Notes: a model not told the origin generated them from the letters alone. Shown: positions 22,251-34,460, counted from the stretch's first letter. The stretch is DNA of 64,000 bases from Odontocerum albicorne (GCA_949825065.1 OX463865.1:21065115-21129114), one strand, 5' to 3'. Translations and numbers: made by a program.

Positions 22251-22909
22251 ATAGGTACGAGTTTTCCTTCTTGAAACTTTTTCGTTATCGGTACAGCTTT
22301 TAAACTGCGGATTTTTCTGGGATACATTTTAAAAAATTCACGACTATCGAAAAATATCGACACATCTGCGTTAAACTAACGGTGTCGTATCCTACAACTT
22401 GAAACCGTTTCAAACTTAGCGAAACCGTTTCAAACACATAAACCTACCCCATAAAAAGGAACACTTGAAACACAGCGCCTCGGGAGCATTTTTAACGGGA
22501 ATATCGTTTAAAATTCATGAAATGTAAACATCGGCCGCTTTAAGTATCGTATTATATTTGAGTTATTTATACTGTGATAGTATTGTGTTATTATGTCTGC
22601 GTTTAACGGAAGTTTCCAGAAACACGTCTCGTTGTATAGACGGCAACACACACGGGCACACGGCCCAGGGCGGGGGCGATGGCGAGGGCGGCTCACCGTG
22701 TTATACCCTGGGCACTGCCAGCAAATAGATTTTTGCCCACAGAAAGTAAGCGATGCGTACATTACATAAATTATTATTTCTATTGGAAGATGGGGTACTA
22801 AACTATTTCCAAGGTTAATTTATGAAATTAAAAAATAATAAAACAACTTTCCAAGAGTTACGGTAAAGAGAGAATCGGGTAAAAATATTTAATATAATAA
22901 TAATAAAAG
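22251..22909. other. Unassigned DNA with GC-rich block
   Basis: 22615-22715 is strongly GC-rich (CGGCCCAGGGCGGGGGCGAT...) in AT-rich surroundings. No coding evidence. Confidence 0.4.
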
Positions 22910-23040
22910 GACTCATGATGCACCGTTCAGAGAGCAAACTCAAGACTCTAACCCACTGTTATTGACAGATTAAAAGTAATACAAAATAAATATTAATAAA
23001 TTAAGTATTAGGATAGGAAGGTGGTGTCTTTGGCCATAAC
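22910..23040 (+). repeat. Dispersed repeat L, copy 1
   Basis: Shares CGTTYAGAGAGYARACTC, ACCCACTGTTATTGACAG and AGGATAGGAAGGTGGTG blocks with 53060-53260 and 60815-60990. Confidence 0.45.
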
Positions 23041-23139
23041 ATAAGGCGTCTGCATTTATTTAGAAAAACGTATTTGGTAAGAAAACCACAGAAAACTTGC
23101 CATGGGAAGACGAATGAAAAAGAAACCTTTGTAGATTTT

Positions 23140-23640
23140 CCGATGCCTGATAATAACACATTCGGGTTTAGGTGTAGTGTGCCTATAAAACTAAAAGGAA
23201 AGGTCTACCACACTATCGTTAGACCCGCGATCATGTATGACTCATAATGCTGGACTATATACAGCAAAAATGCGAATGCTTAGGTGGGCGGTAGGAGTAT
23301 CACTAAAATATAGAATTAAGAGCTCACGCATTCGTGGTAGTCTGGCGGTTACTGACATAAACAGTAAGCTGGAAGAGCGACATCTGAGATGGTACGGGCA
23401 CATAAGACGGAGACCACCGGCCCATACTGTAAATCAGGCAATGTCTGGATCTTCCTTGACAGCCGTCCAGAGGAAGACCAAAGAACTCCTGGATAACTCA
23501 ATGCTCCAAAATCCTGCAGAGAAACGGCCTAGATGAAAGCGACACCCAGAACCCAAGAACATACAGCCTGAGAACGAGAAGAGCCGACCCTTACAGCCTA
23601 CCTAGGCAATGAGTTGGGACAGTGCCAGGAAGAAGAAGGT
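23140..23640 (+). pseudogene. LINE RT-C copy 1, degraded
   Basis: Conceptual PIKLKGKVYHTIVRPAIMYD, then TAKMRMLRWAVGVSLKYRI, RIRGSLAVTDINSKLEERHL, RWYGHIRRRPPAHTVNQAMS and TRRADPYSLPR, all in the order expected of a LINE RT tail. Frameshifts occur within it. The 3' end GTTGGGACAGTGCCAGGAAG matches that of the copy inserted in piggyBac at 63487-63816. Confidence 0.7.
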
Positions 23641-24941
23641 TTAGGTGTAGTGTTCATAAAGCATTATAAATGTTAATAAGACCTCTTAAAAAAGGTTGCC
23701 TACAAATTTGTTTGCTTTTTAAGATTTTTCTTAAGAATTTCGTGTTTGGCTTGGTGGGAAATTTGGTGCGATTTCGTGTTAGCGTTTGACCTAAAAGTAT
23801 GAAATGACTTTCCCAAAAACCTTATATTTATCCTTGTTGATTCATCTCACATCTCGGGCGGTTTTCCACCTCTGTCTCGGCCACGTATCCGCTTGAAAGT
23901 TCTTAGGTTACATAAACGTTAGCATTTTCCGCTACTTGCCCCGTATAAATTTATAGCCCCGCTCACCGAATAAATACACTCGCCTATCTACTCGCACGTA
24001 CCCGCGCGGCTCCTGCACTGAAATATTATATCACGTCTCGCTACCGAATCGCTCATTATTTCGAGTTATTACTATTAAATATTGTCTAAAGGTGTGAATC
24101 AAACGGGTCGAGTATGAATATTGGAAAGTTGAAGGTTTTGGTTGTTGAGGGAGGAATTAATAGTGTGGGGAAATTCAAATATACATATTATCACACAGTA
24201 TCCCTTGCAGGGTAGGCAGAGAGAAGTAATATTCACACTTTTCTATTCGAGCTACAATTTACGTCTTCTCAATATTTAAACACATCGTCAGTCTTTGTAT
24301 CGGACGTATGCGTCATCCAAAACATGTATTTGTTTTCTTGTTTGTTTATATTTTGACGTTTTGATATATTTTGATGTTTGTTGATGTACGTGCTGTGTCA
24401 CGACCGCAATGAAATGTTCCTCATGCGCGGCTTTCGCGCGAGCTAGTATCAAAAGTCGGCTGTAATAAATTGATCATTAGTAAAATAACTCGTTCATTGA
24501 TTGATAGAAAAATATATTCTCAGTTCACTCCAGTCTACTGCCTGTTACTTGCGACCATCTACTACCTGCTAAAGAGGAATCTCTTCACCCGTACTTTTAC
24601 TTTTCACCGGAAAGCATCAAGTGAGCCGAAATCTCCGAGCATTGAGCGGCAGTCACCCACCTATTCTACAGTCTTTGTACCGTGCTTTACAGTCTTCTAT
24701 TATTCATTATTCTCAATTTATCTTCTTTCAATACCTGGTCCACGTGACCTCTTCCACGCACACCATGCACTTCTGTCTTGCATACTTGTCTTGTCCTATT
24801 CATTCTCTACACTCAAGTTTCAAATTCTAACTTGCCACGTAACGGCGCACTGTAGAGGGTTCTGAGAACCCCCCTCGGCCTTTAAACGACTTAGACTGTC
24901 GTACCATAAATCCCAACACTATAAGCAAACTCGCACAATTT
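23641..24941. other. Unassigned DNA
   Basis: 23850-24060 is relatively GC-rich. A possible RT-D 3' tip (antisense) lies near 24183-24250. At 24415-24500, GGCTGTAATAAATTGATCAT resembles an LTR R region, without a partner. Open frames here carry no motif. Confidence 0.35.
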
Positions 24942-24998
24942 CAACAGTAGACTCTCATTTGGTTCTCCACGTGATGACCAAATGAGAGCCTACTGTTG
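24942..24998. repeat. 22-bp hairpin
   Basis: Arms 24942-24963 and 24977-24998 pair with a single mismatch around a 13-base loop. Confidence 0.75.
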
Positions 24999-25079
24999 AG
25001 ATTAATACCCAAGTCTTGGACGCGTTCTACTACTGTGTATCATAAGACCGTTCAAAGTGATGCTGAATGCTACCAGTAC

Positions 25080-26640
25080 ACACCGACATACCATCACACG
25101 ATTTCCGTGCTGGGGTGGGCAGATAAGATAAAGCGCTAGAGTTCGCTATCTCGAAACGCATCCTTAGCTTCTTTTACATCCATACAACATCTATAATTTC
25201 TCTGACTTTCTGCGTTTCCTTGTTTCAGAACATTATTCACTTAATCCAACTACTTTCTTTTGTCTTCCTCTTATACGCCTTCCACTCACATTTGCATTAT
25301 ACACATGTTTTGTTAGGCTTTATTCAATCACATTTGCACTATATATTTGTTTTGTTAGTCTTCATTTATTCGTCACACATGCCCAAACTCTCTACGCGTG
25401 CTATTCTTCATCATCTTACTAAACACACCAGCCTTCAGTTAATTCTTCTTCTCAGTGTCATGTCAGGTCCCCCCAACGTTGAATATTACTTGAGAGTAGA
25501 TATCTTTGTCCCCGGCAGCCCGAAAAAGATTCTCAACGCCCCTTATGCCAGTCCAATCACGTATATTGCGGAGCCAGGAGATTTGCCTCCTGCCAACACT
25601 TCTTCGGCCTTCTATTTTGCCTTGGATGATCGGGTGCAGTAATTTGTACTTTGGTCCTCTAAGTACATGACCCAAGTAGGACACCTGTCGGATTTTTAAT
25701 ATTAGTCAGCAACTCTCTATCGACTTTGGCTCTTTGAAGAACCCTTGTGTTGCTGACCATATCCGTTCAGGGTATCCATACCATTCTCCGGTGCATCCAC
25801 ATTTCGAATGCTTCCAGTCGATTCATACTACTTACTTTGAGGGTCCATGATTCTACTCCATGCAATAACACTGACCAAACGTAGCATTTGACTAACCGTT
25901 GTCGAAGTTTCAAGTTTAGATTATCATCGCAGAATACGCTTCTCATTTTATTAAAAGCCGCACGAGATGATTCAATTCTGCACTTGACTTCGGTTTCTGT
26001 GTTGAGGTCTTCCACTAGGATACTTCCGAGGTATTTAAACTTTTTCACTCTCTCTATATCAGCACCGTTCAATGTAAGACGTGCTCCTGCGTGATCCTGC
26101 CGGCCAAACACCATGAATTTAGTTTTACTCGCGTTCACGTTCAGCTCCAGCCTCACACCGGCTTCATTAATTCTATCTATAAGCGTTTGAAGGTCGTCAA
26201 TACTGTCTTCCAGAACAACCGTATCATCTGCGTACCTGATGTTGTTGACGCATACACCATACATACTTCAGTTCATATACATCCCTAATCACTTCATTCC
26301 GTATCCTGTCATACATAGTCACCCCGTGTATTCTTCTCAGTGCACGCATTTCTGCACCATATATTTGACTCTGTCTGTTTCACGTCTACGTTTTACTCGT
26401 ATGTATCAAAGTTGACACCAAAATACTATTATGGACTATCATCTTTGCAGATTTTTATACTGTACGATTTAAGTATACATGTGTTATACCTAGTACCCCA
26501 TTGATTTTTTCCTTTCGCTACTTGCCGTTTGATATATTTCTTAATTCTTTTATCATCTGAGAAAATGATACCCACAAAACAGAAGTGTTCAATTGCTCCA
26601 ATCTTATAATTCTTCACCCACATGCCGCGTTTATTAAAAT
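25080..26640 (-). pseudogene. RT-D LINE remnant, split by an RT-B insertion
   Basis: Antisense RT-D occupies 25080-25440 and 26266-26640. The right part reads FCFVGIIFSDDKRIKKYIKR, then EMRALRRIHGVTMYDRIRNE; the left part holds the GRPR-like end and terminal CATACCATCACACG. The two halves join cleanly when 25441-26265 and one TSD copy are ignored, and the join matches the uninterrupted copy at 41935-42560. Confidence 0.8.
25441..26265 (-). mobile_element. LINE RT-B copy 1 with 8-bp TSD
   Basis: 5'-truncated non-LTR insertion bounded by CTTCAGTT at 25433-25440 and 26266-26273. The frame starts just before IRYADDTVVLEDS (RT motif C, YADD), runs through VLLHGVESWTLKVSSMNRLE and HRRM, then meets a TGA where the 59-kb copy has CGG. 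One extra A near 25690 shifts the frame before YLGHVLRG, and it ends in NVGG(T) with a GACCTGACATGACACTGAG 3' end. Confidence 0.85.
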
Positions 26641-27189
26641 ACGAGTAAGTTGCTTGGAAATAAAACAAAATGCAAATAGGCTTATTTCATATCTATTTTG
26701 TCGTACTTTTTACCTTGTTCTTTCTTCAAAGCCATCTCTGATGAAGAGCCCTATCGATTTCCACTCCAAATTCTCATTTTCCTCTCGAAGGACATAATGA
26801 ATTTCCTCAGGCTGCGCGAGGAGCTCACCCCGGGCGTGCTACTCTCACTTATGTCGATATATTTTAATAACCTACTCGCTCTTAATTAAAATACCTTGCC
26901 TCATTCATCGCTCACATCGGATTTATCTCTAATTACTGCCCCACACCCCCTCTTCATCTTACTTTTCTGTTCTCTCTCTCTTTTGCTTTCATTACACTGG
27001 TATCCAATTTCGGTTTGAACGGATTTCTTTATCGCGAATTCAATATGTCGCAAACGCAGCTGGAACAAGTATATTTTATTTGTTTTTTATTTTTATTTTC
27101 TATACTGGTTTAACCCAGTTACACCAAATAACAAGTAAAAAAATAATGATTTAAAGTCTTAATATAACATAATGACAACATAAACAAGT
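26641..27189. other. Unassigned DNA
   Basis: A short duplicated block (AGTCTTAATATAACATAATG) lies near 27153 and 27189. Otherwise nothing recognised. Confidence 0.4.
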
Positions 27190-27219
27190 CTTAATATAAC
27201 ATAATGCTCCAGATGTGAA

Positions 27220-27365
27220 ACAGAATAAAATTTGGCTGGAACAAATGGAGAGAAACCATGGGAGATATGTGTGACAAAACCCTACCAATAAAGCTTAAGA
27301 GCAAGATCTACAAGACGATTAAGGGAGGGATCAGGCGCGCTGTACTAACATACATGGAGCCGAGT
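27220..27365 (+). pseudogene. LINE RT fragment (RT-C-like)
   Basis: Conceptual WNKWRETMGDMCDKTLPIKL then KSKIYKTI, the KW-E-(T)G-LCDK--P-KLK-K-YKT pattern upstream of the YG-E-W block in LINE RTs. Short and isolated. Confidence 0.5.
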
Positions 27366-28189
27366 GTGGGCCTCTGAAGAAGAAAGAGGAACAATGCCTG
27401 TATCATGCAGTAATGTAAGCAAGATAGGCTTCTGCTATCGATTCTGCGTCGACCCTCAATTTTAAACAGAAGTGATGAAATATACATCCTTTTTTTTTTA
27501 ATTTTGTCTTTTTCGTCTTCAGATACTTTTGTCGTGTTGTACCCGGTCAACCCCCTTTTCATAACCATTGAAACACGCGACGACATCTATTATGTCTTTC
27601 TGCCTACCCCAAGAGGAACATGGCGTGATAATATTTATATTTGTACTCGTATGTACAGTGGTTGCGAGGAATCTTAAGATTTATAGTTCAATCCGAATAT
27701 TCTGAGGGCTGGTGATGTGCCCGCCTGCCTCCCTCCCCAGTCATCCGTTTTCTTTACATATCTTCCCATTCTACCCCATCTGGCACAGGGTGGGTGTACC
27801 CGTGCCTCTATCTCGCTGCTGTAAATAGTGCTTCATGATGGGATATTCTTTTCTCCTTTCACTACCCAAAGCCAGCGGTACGGACGCCTGGATTCTGAGG
27901 AGCAATTCGAATTCATACTCGGTAGCACCAGACGACATCGTTATGCCATTGTGTGATTCTAGCTGACATCGTTACCGCAGCATTTGAATTGTGTTGACGA
28001 TTCAGTGAGATGTATTTTTGCAATGTTTTGCAATTCATCCTGTAATAAAGGTTGTTTTGGTTTTGTCAACTTTTTGCACATGTCGAGAATATTCATGTTT
28101 TATTATATTATATTACTGTTAATTTAGAGAAAATTAACGTTTCTCTTGAAATATATGTACAAGTATATCGTCGAGTGTCGTATCACCAT
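27366..28189. other. Unassigned DNA
   Basis: 27710-27930 is less AT-rich than average, with no motif. Confidence 0.35.
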
Positions 28190-28372
28190 AAAGGATTTAT
28201 AAAACGATATTTGACACACACTATTTTTTTATTTATTTTACACATGAAAAGAAATATACATAATTTGCGAAAAAACAACAGGTTATTTAATTTGGACACA
28301 CAATTTTAATGGATCTGGGTTTGCTTTGTTGCGTTTCATTTGTCGTGTCCCCAGTAAATTGTTCGTCGTTAC
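28190..28372 (+). repeat. Dispersed repeat K, copy 1
   Basis: Shares GGATCTGGGTTTG and TCGTGTCCCCAGTAAA with 38430-38608 and 60535-60710, all in the same orientation, with an AT-rich leader. Possibly an antisense LINE 3' UTR. Confidence 0.5.
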
Positions 28373-28470
28373 CATAGTGTCCGTATTTTTCTTTGTTTAT
28401 TCGCATTTTTCCTTCGTTTTAATAAAAAGGCATCGAGCGTAAAAAAACTCAACTTTGTTAAATCTTATCA

Positions 28471-28590
28471 AAATGTCGAAGTTGCCCTCTACATGTCGTA
28501 ATTGCCCTCTAAATGTCGTAGTTGCCCTCTAAATGTCGTAGTTGCCCTCTATATGTCGTAATTGCCCTCTAAATGTCGTAGTTGCCCTCT
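28471..28590. repeat. 20-bp tandem array, 6 copies
   Basis: Unit AAATGTCGTAGTTGCCCTCT with single-base variants between copies. Confidence 0.9.
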
Positions 28591-29229
28591 AAAATAAAAC
28601 CCGCATAAATCGGATTGTATTGTACGGGATTAAGAAGCTTCTTTGAGTCCAAAAAACTGCTCGAGCAATCTGGGTGGCTACCTTTCATATTAATAATATA
28701 CTCGTATATTCAGCATGTTTGAAATTAAGTTAACAGCGAAAATTTCGTTCTAAATACGTTTTAGTGATTTTCTTTTATAGTAGTAAAGAAGCATGAAACA
28801 CCGAAGAAAACTAATTCTGTTTCATAAATTTGTGTTAACAACGGTCGAAAAAATGCGCTCAACTATTTAATATCTTTCAGAATGATATACGTATATTCAC
28901 CACATTAAAAATGAAGTAAGGAACGAAAATGTTGTCCTGACATCTATACGATAGATTTCAAAACTACTTTCTGGACAACAAATTATAACCGGTAATAGTT
29001 TAATGTATTATATTTCTTTTGTAATGTTTCAATTTATTTATTGAATTTTTTTGCGCTGTATCTGTCAATTGATTTGAATATATCGAAGAGCACGACCGGG
29101 ACACAACATTGTCTTTGGGCCTATTCATCGAGCGTTCGGGGCTAGAATCACTTGAGAAATCACTTAACACGCGGTTCGTAATCGCGTGTGTTGACAATAC
29201 TTGCATTCCTCGTGATAATTGATTCACTT
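28591..29229. other. Unassigned AT-rich DNA
   Basis: TACTCGTA at 28699; nothing else recognised. Confidence 0.4.
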
Positions 29230-29735
29230 ATTTATTTTTCGTTCCCATCGCAGAACATCAAAAACTCATTGCAACATTCCACACGTCGTTGTCTTTGGTC
29301 AGCACTCTTTTTCAAAAAAAATTGCACCCATCTTTCTCTAACCTTCCTCTTATTCATACCAAGTTGATCGTGCAGAATTTGAAGCACCATGATTTTGGGA
29401 AGCCCACACCTTGCTGTTATATCTTATTATTTTAGTCTTCCATCTTGTAGGACTAACTCTTGCACTAACGCAACTGTTTTTACAGTGAGTGCTTCTGCTA
29501 GTCTGCCTTGACGAGGATCATTCTCAACCGACTCTTTACCTTTGTGAAACTGTTTAGCCCAATTTTTCACTGTAGAATAATATGACGGAGATAATTCTCC
29601 TTAGACAATATCTAAACGTCGTTTAATTGCTGGCAGGCTTGTCCCTTTTTTTGAAAAAAAACTATTAACGCCCGATGTTCAGAGTATAATGAACCAACAC
29701 GTTTCTTTCGGTTGTAGATAATGTACTACTGACGA
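29230..29735 (-). pseudogene. mariner-like transposase N-terminal remnant
   Basis: On the minus strand, broken frames give YSEHRALIVFFQKKGTSLPA, YYSTVKNWAKQFHKGKESVE, NDPRQGRLAEALT and ILHDQLGMNKRKVRERWV. These correspond in order to the paired helix-turn-helix region and WVP-like linker of mariner transposases. The catalytic triad region is absent, so this fragment cannot code for an active enzyme. No terminal repeats found. Confidence 0.6.
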
Positions 29736-30339
29736 TAGAGGTATAAACATTTAATTGTAGCATCGCCTGACCATACAATGGGCGTGGTAGCTGTCCATAC
29801 TTAGCTGTTCAGGACTGAAACTTTTGGACCTTATTTGTTTAATTAAAATTTAAACAGTCTGGACTAATTCTTAAATATTTTGTGACCAATATCCTCTTCT
29901 CTATCATCTTTATAATTTGATATAATTTTTGCCATTTTCTCTAAAAAAGAAAACAGCTTTGCTTTTCGAAGCATTTACTTCAATTCCTATATATTTATAC
30001 AAAGCCAAGGAAAATAAGCTGTTGAAAAAAGGTCTGCTTATAATGTAAATGTTTAATTTATCAGGAATCGGATGTTTGTCAATCTTATTACAAAAAATAT
30101 TTTTTTGGTGTTGTTTGACATCAATTCCAGTGGTTGTTTTATGTATTCTTTGGTTTCATAGATGTCATTTCGTTCTTTCGTTTTTTTATTTTATCTAAAG
30201 TTTTAATTGAATTTATCCAAGTTTTCGTCGTATTATGTTAGAATATTTAATTAAAAAATAACCATATTATCCTACTACCTAAATTAATTCACATATTGTC
30301 TATTGTTTAATATCCTTAACTGTCCCGCGGCCCCCTAAT
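29736..30339. other. Unassigned AT-rich DNA
   Basis: Nothing recognised. Confidence 0.4.
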
Positions 30340-30850
30340 ATCTCACCGAAAATTTTCAGCGTCTTTCCGATCATGGACTAGCGCTACGCTCAAACAGAGA
30401 TTGTTTATTGGCCTTTCCAGTTCACCGTTCTTCTTTTTTTACGTCGTCTTTTACTCTCCATGCAGTGAGACTCTGGAATCAGTTACAAACCAATGGTAGA
30501 CTCGCTCCGTCCTTGGCATGCTTTAAGAAGCGACTGAAAAAACTCTTAATTTGTAGTAAGTTATATAACGTGTTTCATTCCTATTTTTTTTCGTTTCCTT
30601 TCCACCATCCCATCCTTTTCCTTTGATTGATGATATCTCACTTTATATGAAAAGTAATGTTCCGGTGGTCCGTCTTCGTGGGGTTTGTGGGCATGTGCTC
30701 ACGTATGTGTTCATGGATTTCGTGGGGATCGATAGTCATTTGAAAGATTTTTGCGACCATGTAACTTGCTTCATCTACTTATGTCTGGTTGATTGGAAGA
30801 GATTGCCACCTGGCAATACGATGTATTTGCAATAAAAGTGTTAAATAAAT
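30340..30850 (+). pseudogene. Jockey-like LINE 3' end
   Basis: Conceptual VHRSSFFTSSFTLHAVRLWN, then ACFKKRLKKLL, is the classic last ~50 residues of Jockey/I-clade proteins (R-A-RLWN-LP ... FK--LK--L). The 3' UTR ends TGATTGGAAGAGATTGCCAC, CTGGCAATA and an AAATAAATAAA tail. That tail is shared with the tRNA-derived SINE of this window. Confidence 0.7.
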
Positions 30851-30977
30851 AAATTAATTAATCTCCTCGACACGCGTTTCTACCTACTATCTCGAGCTCT
30901 CTTCAGACTGTATGGTCCCGGTTCGTTATATGAGCAGTGCATGGGTCCAACTGGTGTTATGTTTCAATGCTCTATTG

Positions 30978-31192
30978 CAGTGGTCTCCAAAGAGAGGGTA
31001 CGCGAGTCTATACTTGGGCGTACGCCAAGTGATAGAAAAATTGAGAAAATTTATTAAATTACTTATTTTTCGCTTGCGTGCGTGTGTGTGTGTATAAATT
31101 TATAGTGCGAACGCCTATATATATTCAGGAGTTCGCACTATAAATTTCTTCTATCTTTGGGGTACGCAATTAAATAAGTTTGGAGACCACTG
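30978..31192. mobile_element. hAT-like MITE, 215 bp
   Basis: Inverted termini CAGTGGTCTCCAAA and TTTGGAGACCACTG, a hAT-style end. The flanking 8-mers CTCTATTG and GTCTATGG agree at 6 of 8 positions, consistent with a decayed TSD. Internally there is a hairpin with ~18-bp arms (AAATTTATAGTGCGAAC). Confidence 0.7.
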
Positions 31193-32424
31193 GTCTATGG
31201 ACCCAATGTTTTTTTAATAAGAGTTTTCGATATTTATTCCTTTAATATGACTTAAAGTATCTTGAATGATTCTAAATTCATTGAAAGTTTTATTATTAAC
31301 GAAATAGGGTGGATGTTTTTCGTTCAAATTGTTTGTTTTATTTCTTTCCAATGTAATACCCTAGCAAATAAAGTAAGAAACAGTCTCTCTCCGTTATATT
31401 TTGCACAAAACATGAATGTTATGAGAGAGGGGGCCTAAGAAGGTTCCTTCTCCTGCAGCAGAGGAGGCGAGAGAGGTCTTCCCACTCGTACTTTATCAGC
31501 AGGTACAGGTCCACCTGTTCCATCCGCCTGCAGCATCCACTGGCAGTTATACTAAGTTGCGAGGGGTGAATTGTCTCTTCAGTTGAATCAAATCACATTT
31601 TTGCCAACTGCAGTTCTCGTGACTCGTTTCTCAACTTTAATTATTATATTTCAAATAATAGGAAACATATTAGTAGTCAATGGGGCACTAAAACATATAT
31701 ATCTTTTTTCGAACCGGACAGTATCAAAATATGCAGATTCCAGTTGTCTACATATTACAGATAAACTAAAAAAAACTTTATAATCAACATAAAATAGCGT
31801 GCATACTTAGGTCATTCTCGTATCAAATGGAACTAAAAAGCTACTCAAAACAGTAAAAGTCTGGTCCGAAACGTTTCTGTATGTGATCTTATTCCAATGG
31901 ATTAAAATTATGTCTGATTGGCGAAATGAATGGGGCGCTGGGTCTAGAACAAGGAAAAATACCATAAAGCATTACAACCGAAAGTGAAGTCTGCCCTTCG
32001 ATTTAGTTATATATTCTTAGACAAGCATTTGACGTCTGTGATATGTCGGATGCGTATGCGTATAGGACATTCTTTCACAAAGGACCATTTGACAAAGACC
32101 AAAGTTTAAAATTGTGGCATGTGCGAATTTTGCCTCAGTGAGAGACGTTGCAATACGATTATGTATTCTTCGAATGCGCACTGAATGATGAGTATCTTAC
32201 CGTTCATGAGTATTCGAACTTTTAAATGAATAACCCTAAGTCACTCAATATAAGCTCTGCCAAGTGGTCTTCCTATGTTTTACGGGCTGTCGCTTTTAAA
32301 TAGGACCTCGGATATTGACGGAGTATCGTCTCAACAATTATTTATTTTTATTTATGGCAACTGTATATAATTATCTTTCCGGCTCGTTTTCATATGAACA
32401 TTTACTCTACTCTGCTCGTCATTT
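31193..32424. other. Unassigned DNA
   Basis: 31430-31560 is moderately GC-rich, with no motif. Nothing else recognised. Confidence 0.4.
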
Positions 32425-32640
32425 TACGTATTCTGTGATGTCGGACATCAAGTCCGACGTCGCTACTATTATTTTCACACTCAGATGCGAGCCCACCGGA
32501 GGAGGCCAGTTTCTTGTTCGTCACTACGTGATGTCGCGCTCATATAATTTTTTAAAAATATATGTATCTTCTAGTGTAGATCGCGCTAGATGTGGACTTA
32601 TTTTGTCCCCCAGCACAACAGCATGGCTGGTTGTGGGGTC
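32425..32640 (+). repeat. Dispersed repeat G, copy 3
   Basis: Longest clear copy of the repeat also at 60-257 and 4755-4965. It includes ATCAAGTCCGACGTCGCTAC and CTAGTGTAGATCGCGCTAGA, and ends TTATTTTGTCCCCC. Confidence 0.5.
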
Positions 32641-32853
32641 GGTCTGTTTATAATTGCCTTTAAGCTTTACGTGTTTAATCTGTATAGATAAGCTTTATAT
32701 AGGTATAATGAATGTATGAGAACGCTTTTTTCTTAAACGTGTCTATCTCAGTTTGCAGATTGTTTTAAGTTTATAGCTTCTAAAGAAATAAATATTCTAT
32801 TTGATTAACATTTTACAATTCCAAATTATAAAGCGTGATTTGCTTACCCCGAT

Positions 32854-33061
32854 TGTGCTTCTAGAATGTGTTCTGTAATCTATATGAATATAATCAATTT
32901 CACGTTGTGTTTCTAGAATGTATTCTGTTATATATATGAATATAATCAACTTCACGTTGTGCTTCTAGAATGTATTCTGTAATCTATTTGAATATAATCA
33001 ACTTCTCGTAGTGCTTCTAGAATGTATTCTGTAATCTATATGAATATAATCAACTTCACCT
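32854..33061. repeat. 52-bp tandem array, 4 copies
   Basis: Unit starts TGTGCTTCTAGAATGTATTC and contains ATGAATATAATCAACTTCAC. Copies differ at a few positions. Confidence 0.9.
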
Positions 33062-33539
33062 TGGTTATTGGCTGGGAACATCCAAATTTAGGTGATAAAG
33101 CCATTGTTATAAAAAGAAAAATGTTCAATCAAATAAGGATATATTCATATTTAAAATTGGTTTCTAAATTTATCCAATGTTATTAGAATGTCGTATCATA
33201 TTCATTTGTAAGATTTTATTTTGTGCCTCTCAAATTTTCCCCTCCCTACCTTCAACTTGCCTGCCACGTGACTCCACCTGTTCTTCCCAGTGAAGCATAA
33301 CACAATACACCCTCCGCAGGCGGAGTCCATTCAAGGTTTTTTCTTCTTTCATTTCTCTCAAGGTGGATTCATTCTTCGATACGGCTGGCTGGGAGAAGAG
33401 TCGCTGAAACAGTATTTGGATACCTTGAAACTATTTGCCCTGTAAATTCTAATAAATATATTTAAGATACTAGTCCATTTATTAATATTTTTTTTATTTT
33501 GACAAATACACGTTTAACACTCCAACATTAAAGTCGGAA
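33062..33539. other. Unassigned DNA
   Basis: Nothing recognised. Confidence 0.4.
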
Positions 33540-33905
33540 CAAAATTACTGCCATGAAATATAATCTTTGCAGATTGAAGGGAGTAGTATAACAGAATACT
33601 GAATTAAATGATTAGGGATGAATCAGAACTTAAGGGTGATGTGTTAAGTAAAATTAAGAAAACCACACTGAGGTAGTTTGGGCACGTGGAAAGAATGAAT
33701 GACTGGAAGGCTTAGTAAAGGAAGAAGAAAGAAAGTGTGGTTGGAAAAGATTTAGTGAATGAATTTAAGATTTATTCATTTGAATAAAGATTTAGTGAAT
33801 GAATTTAAAAAAAAGAAATTTAGAGAAAGCTTGAGAAGTCGTAGGAGTTGAATATGGATGTGGAAGAAGTGAAGTGTGTGTGTCAAGATGGGAAAGTCTC
33901 TCGCT
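33540..33905 (+). pseudogene. RT-D LINE remnant
   Basis: Nucleotide-level match to RT-D: AATGATTAGGGATGAATCAG, TAGTTTGGGCACGTGGAAAG, then SRRS- and CVC-DGKV-like endings. An internal duplication (AGATTTAGTGAATGAATTTA twice, near 33749 and 33788) is specific to this copy. Confidence 0.6.
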
Positions 33906-34265
33906 CTAAACTCGGTAAATAAAAACTTTATGTGATTCAAAGGTAAATCTCAAGGAAAATAGGGATGAGGATAAGAATTGTATAGAAATTAGGAATGAGG
34001 AATATTTTAAGATAAATAACGCTTGTGTAGTTAATTATTAGAAACATTATAAGAATGAAGTATATCTAATTGAGTCGGGAAGATCGCTGCAACGTCGTGT
34101 CTGAACCGCATACGATGATTTTTGATGGATTGGGTTTAGGTCGGAGACAGCCCATGCTGAACAAGAAAATCTACGGTTAATGACAAGAACCCAAAATCAC
34201 ATTTTTTTTTCCAAAAAATGTATTTTAGTTTGCAAAGCACTCGTTAGTATTTCGGTATAATATAC
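33906..34265. other. Unassigned DNA
   Basis: Nothing recognised. Confidence 0.4.
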
Positions 34266-34305
34266 CAAAGTATTTTGCTGTCGAACCCGGCAGCAAAATG
34301 CTTTG
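34266..34305. repeat. 15-bp hairpin
   Basis: Arms 34266-34280 and 34291-34305 pair with one mismatch, 10-base loop; a GGTATAATATACC palindrome abuts on the left. Confidence 0.7.
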
Positions 34306-34320
34306 TATGTTATATTTTAT

Positions 34321-34460
34321 TATATTATTTATAGTTAAGGCATTTACCATTGTGAAGGTTTAAAGACATTGTAATTTGTTTTATAAAACACTGTTTAAAA
34401 GCGGAGTGGACTCAAAAAGTGGAATAAACAGTGTTTGATAAAACAAATTACAATACTTTG
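34321..34460. repeat. Hairpin element H, copy 2 (core deleted)
   Basis: Left arm TTTATAGTTAAGGCATTTAC...ATTGTAATTTGTTTTATAAA and right arm GTGGAATAAACAGTGTTTGA are kept, while the central stem is lost. Confidence 0.65.

Noticed and set aside
24470..24865. 131-codon open frame
   Set aside because: No motif or repeat support, and the shadow frame is also open. Treated as chance.
26394..26401. Octamer TACTCGTA as a clear excision footprint
   Set aside because: Sister RT-D copies have the same length here (e.g. CACTCCCATA at 42384-42393), so point mutations explain this instance. It shows that not every octamer need be a footprint.
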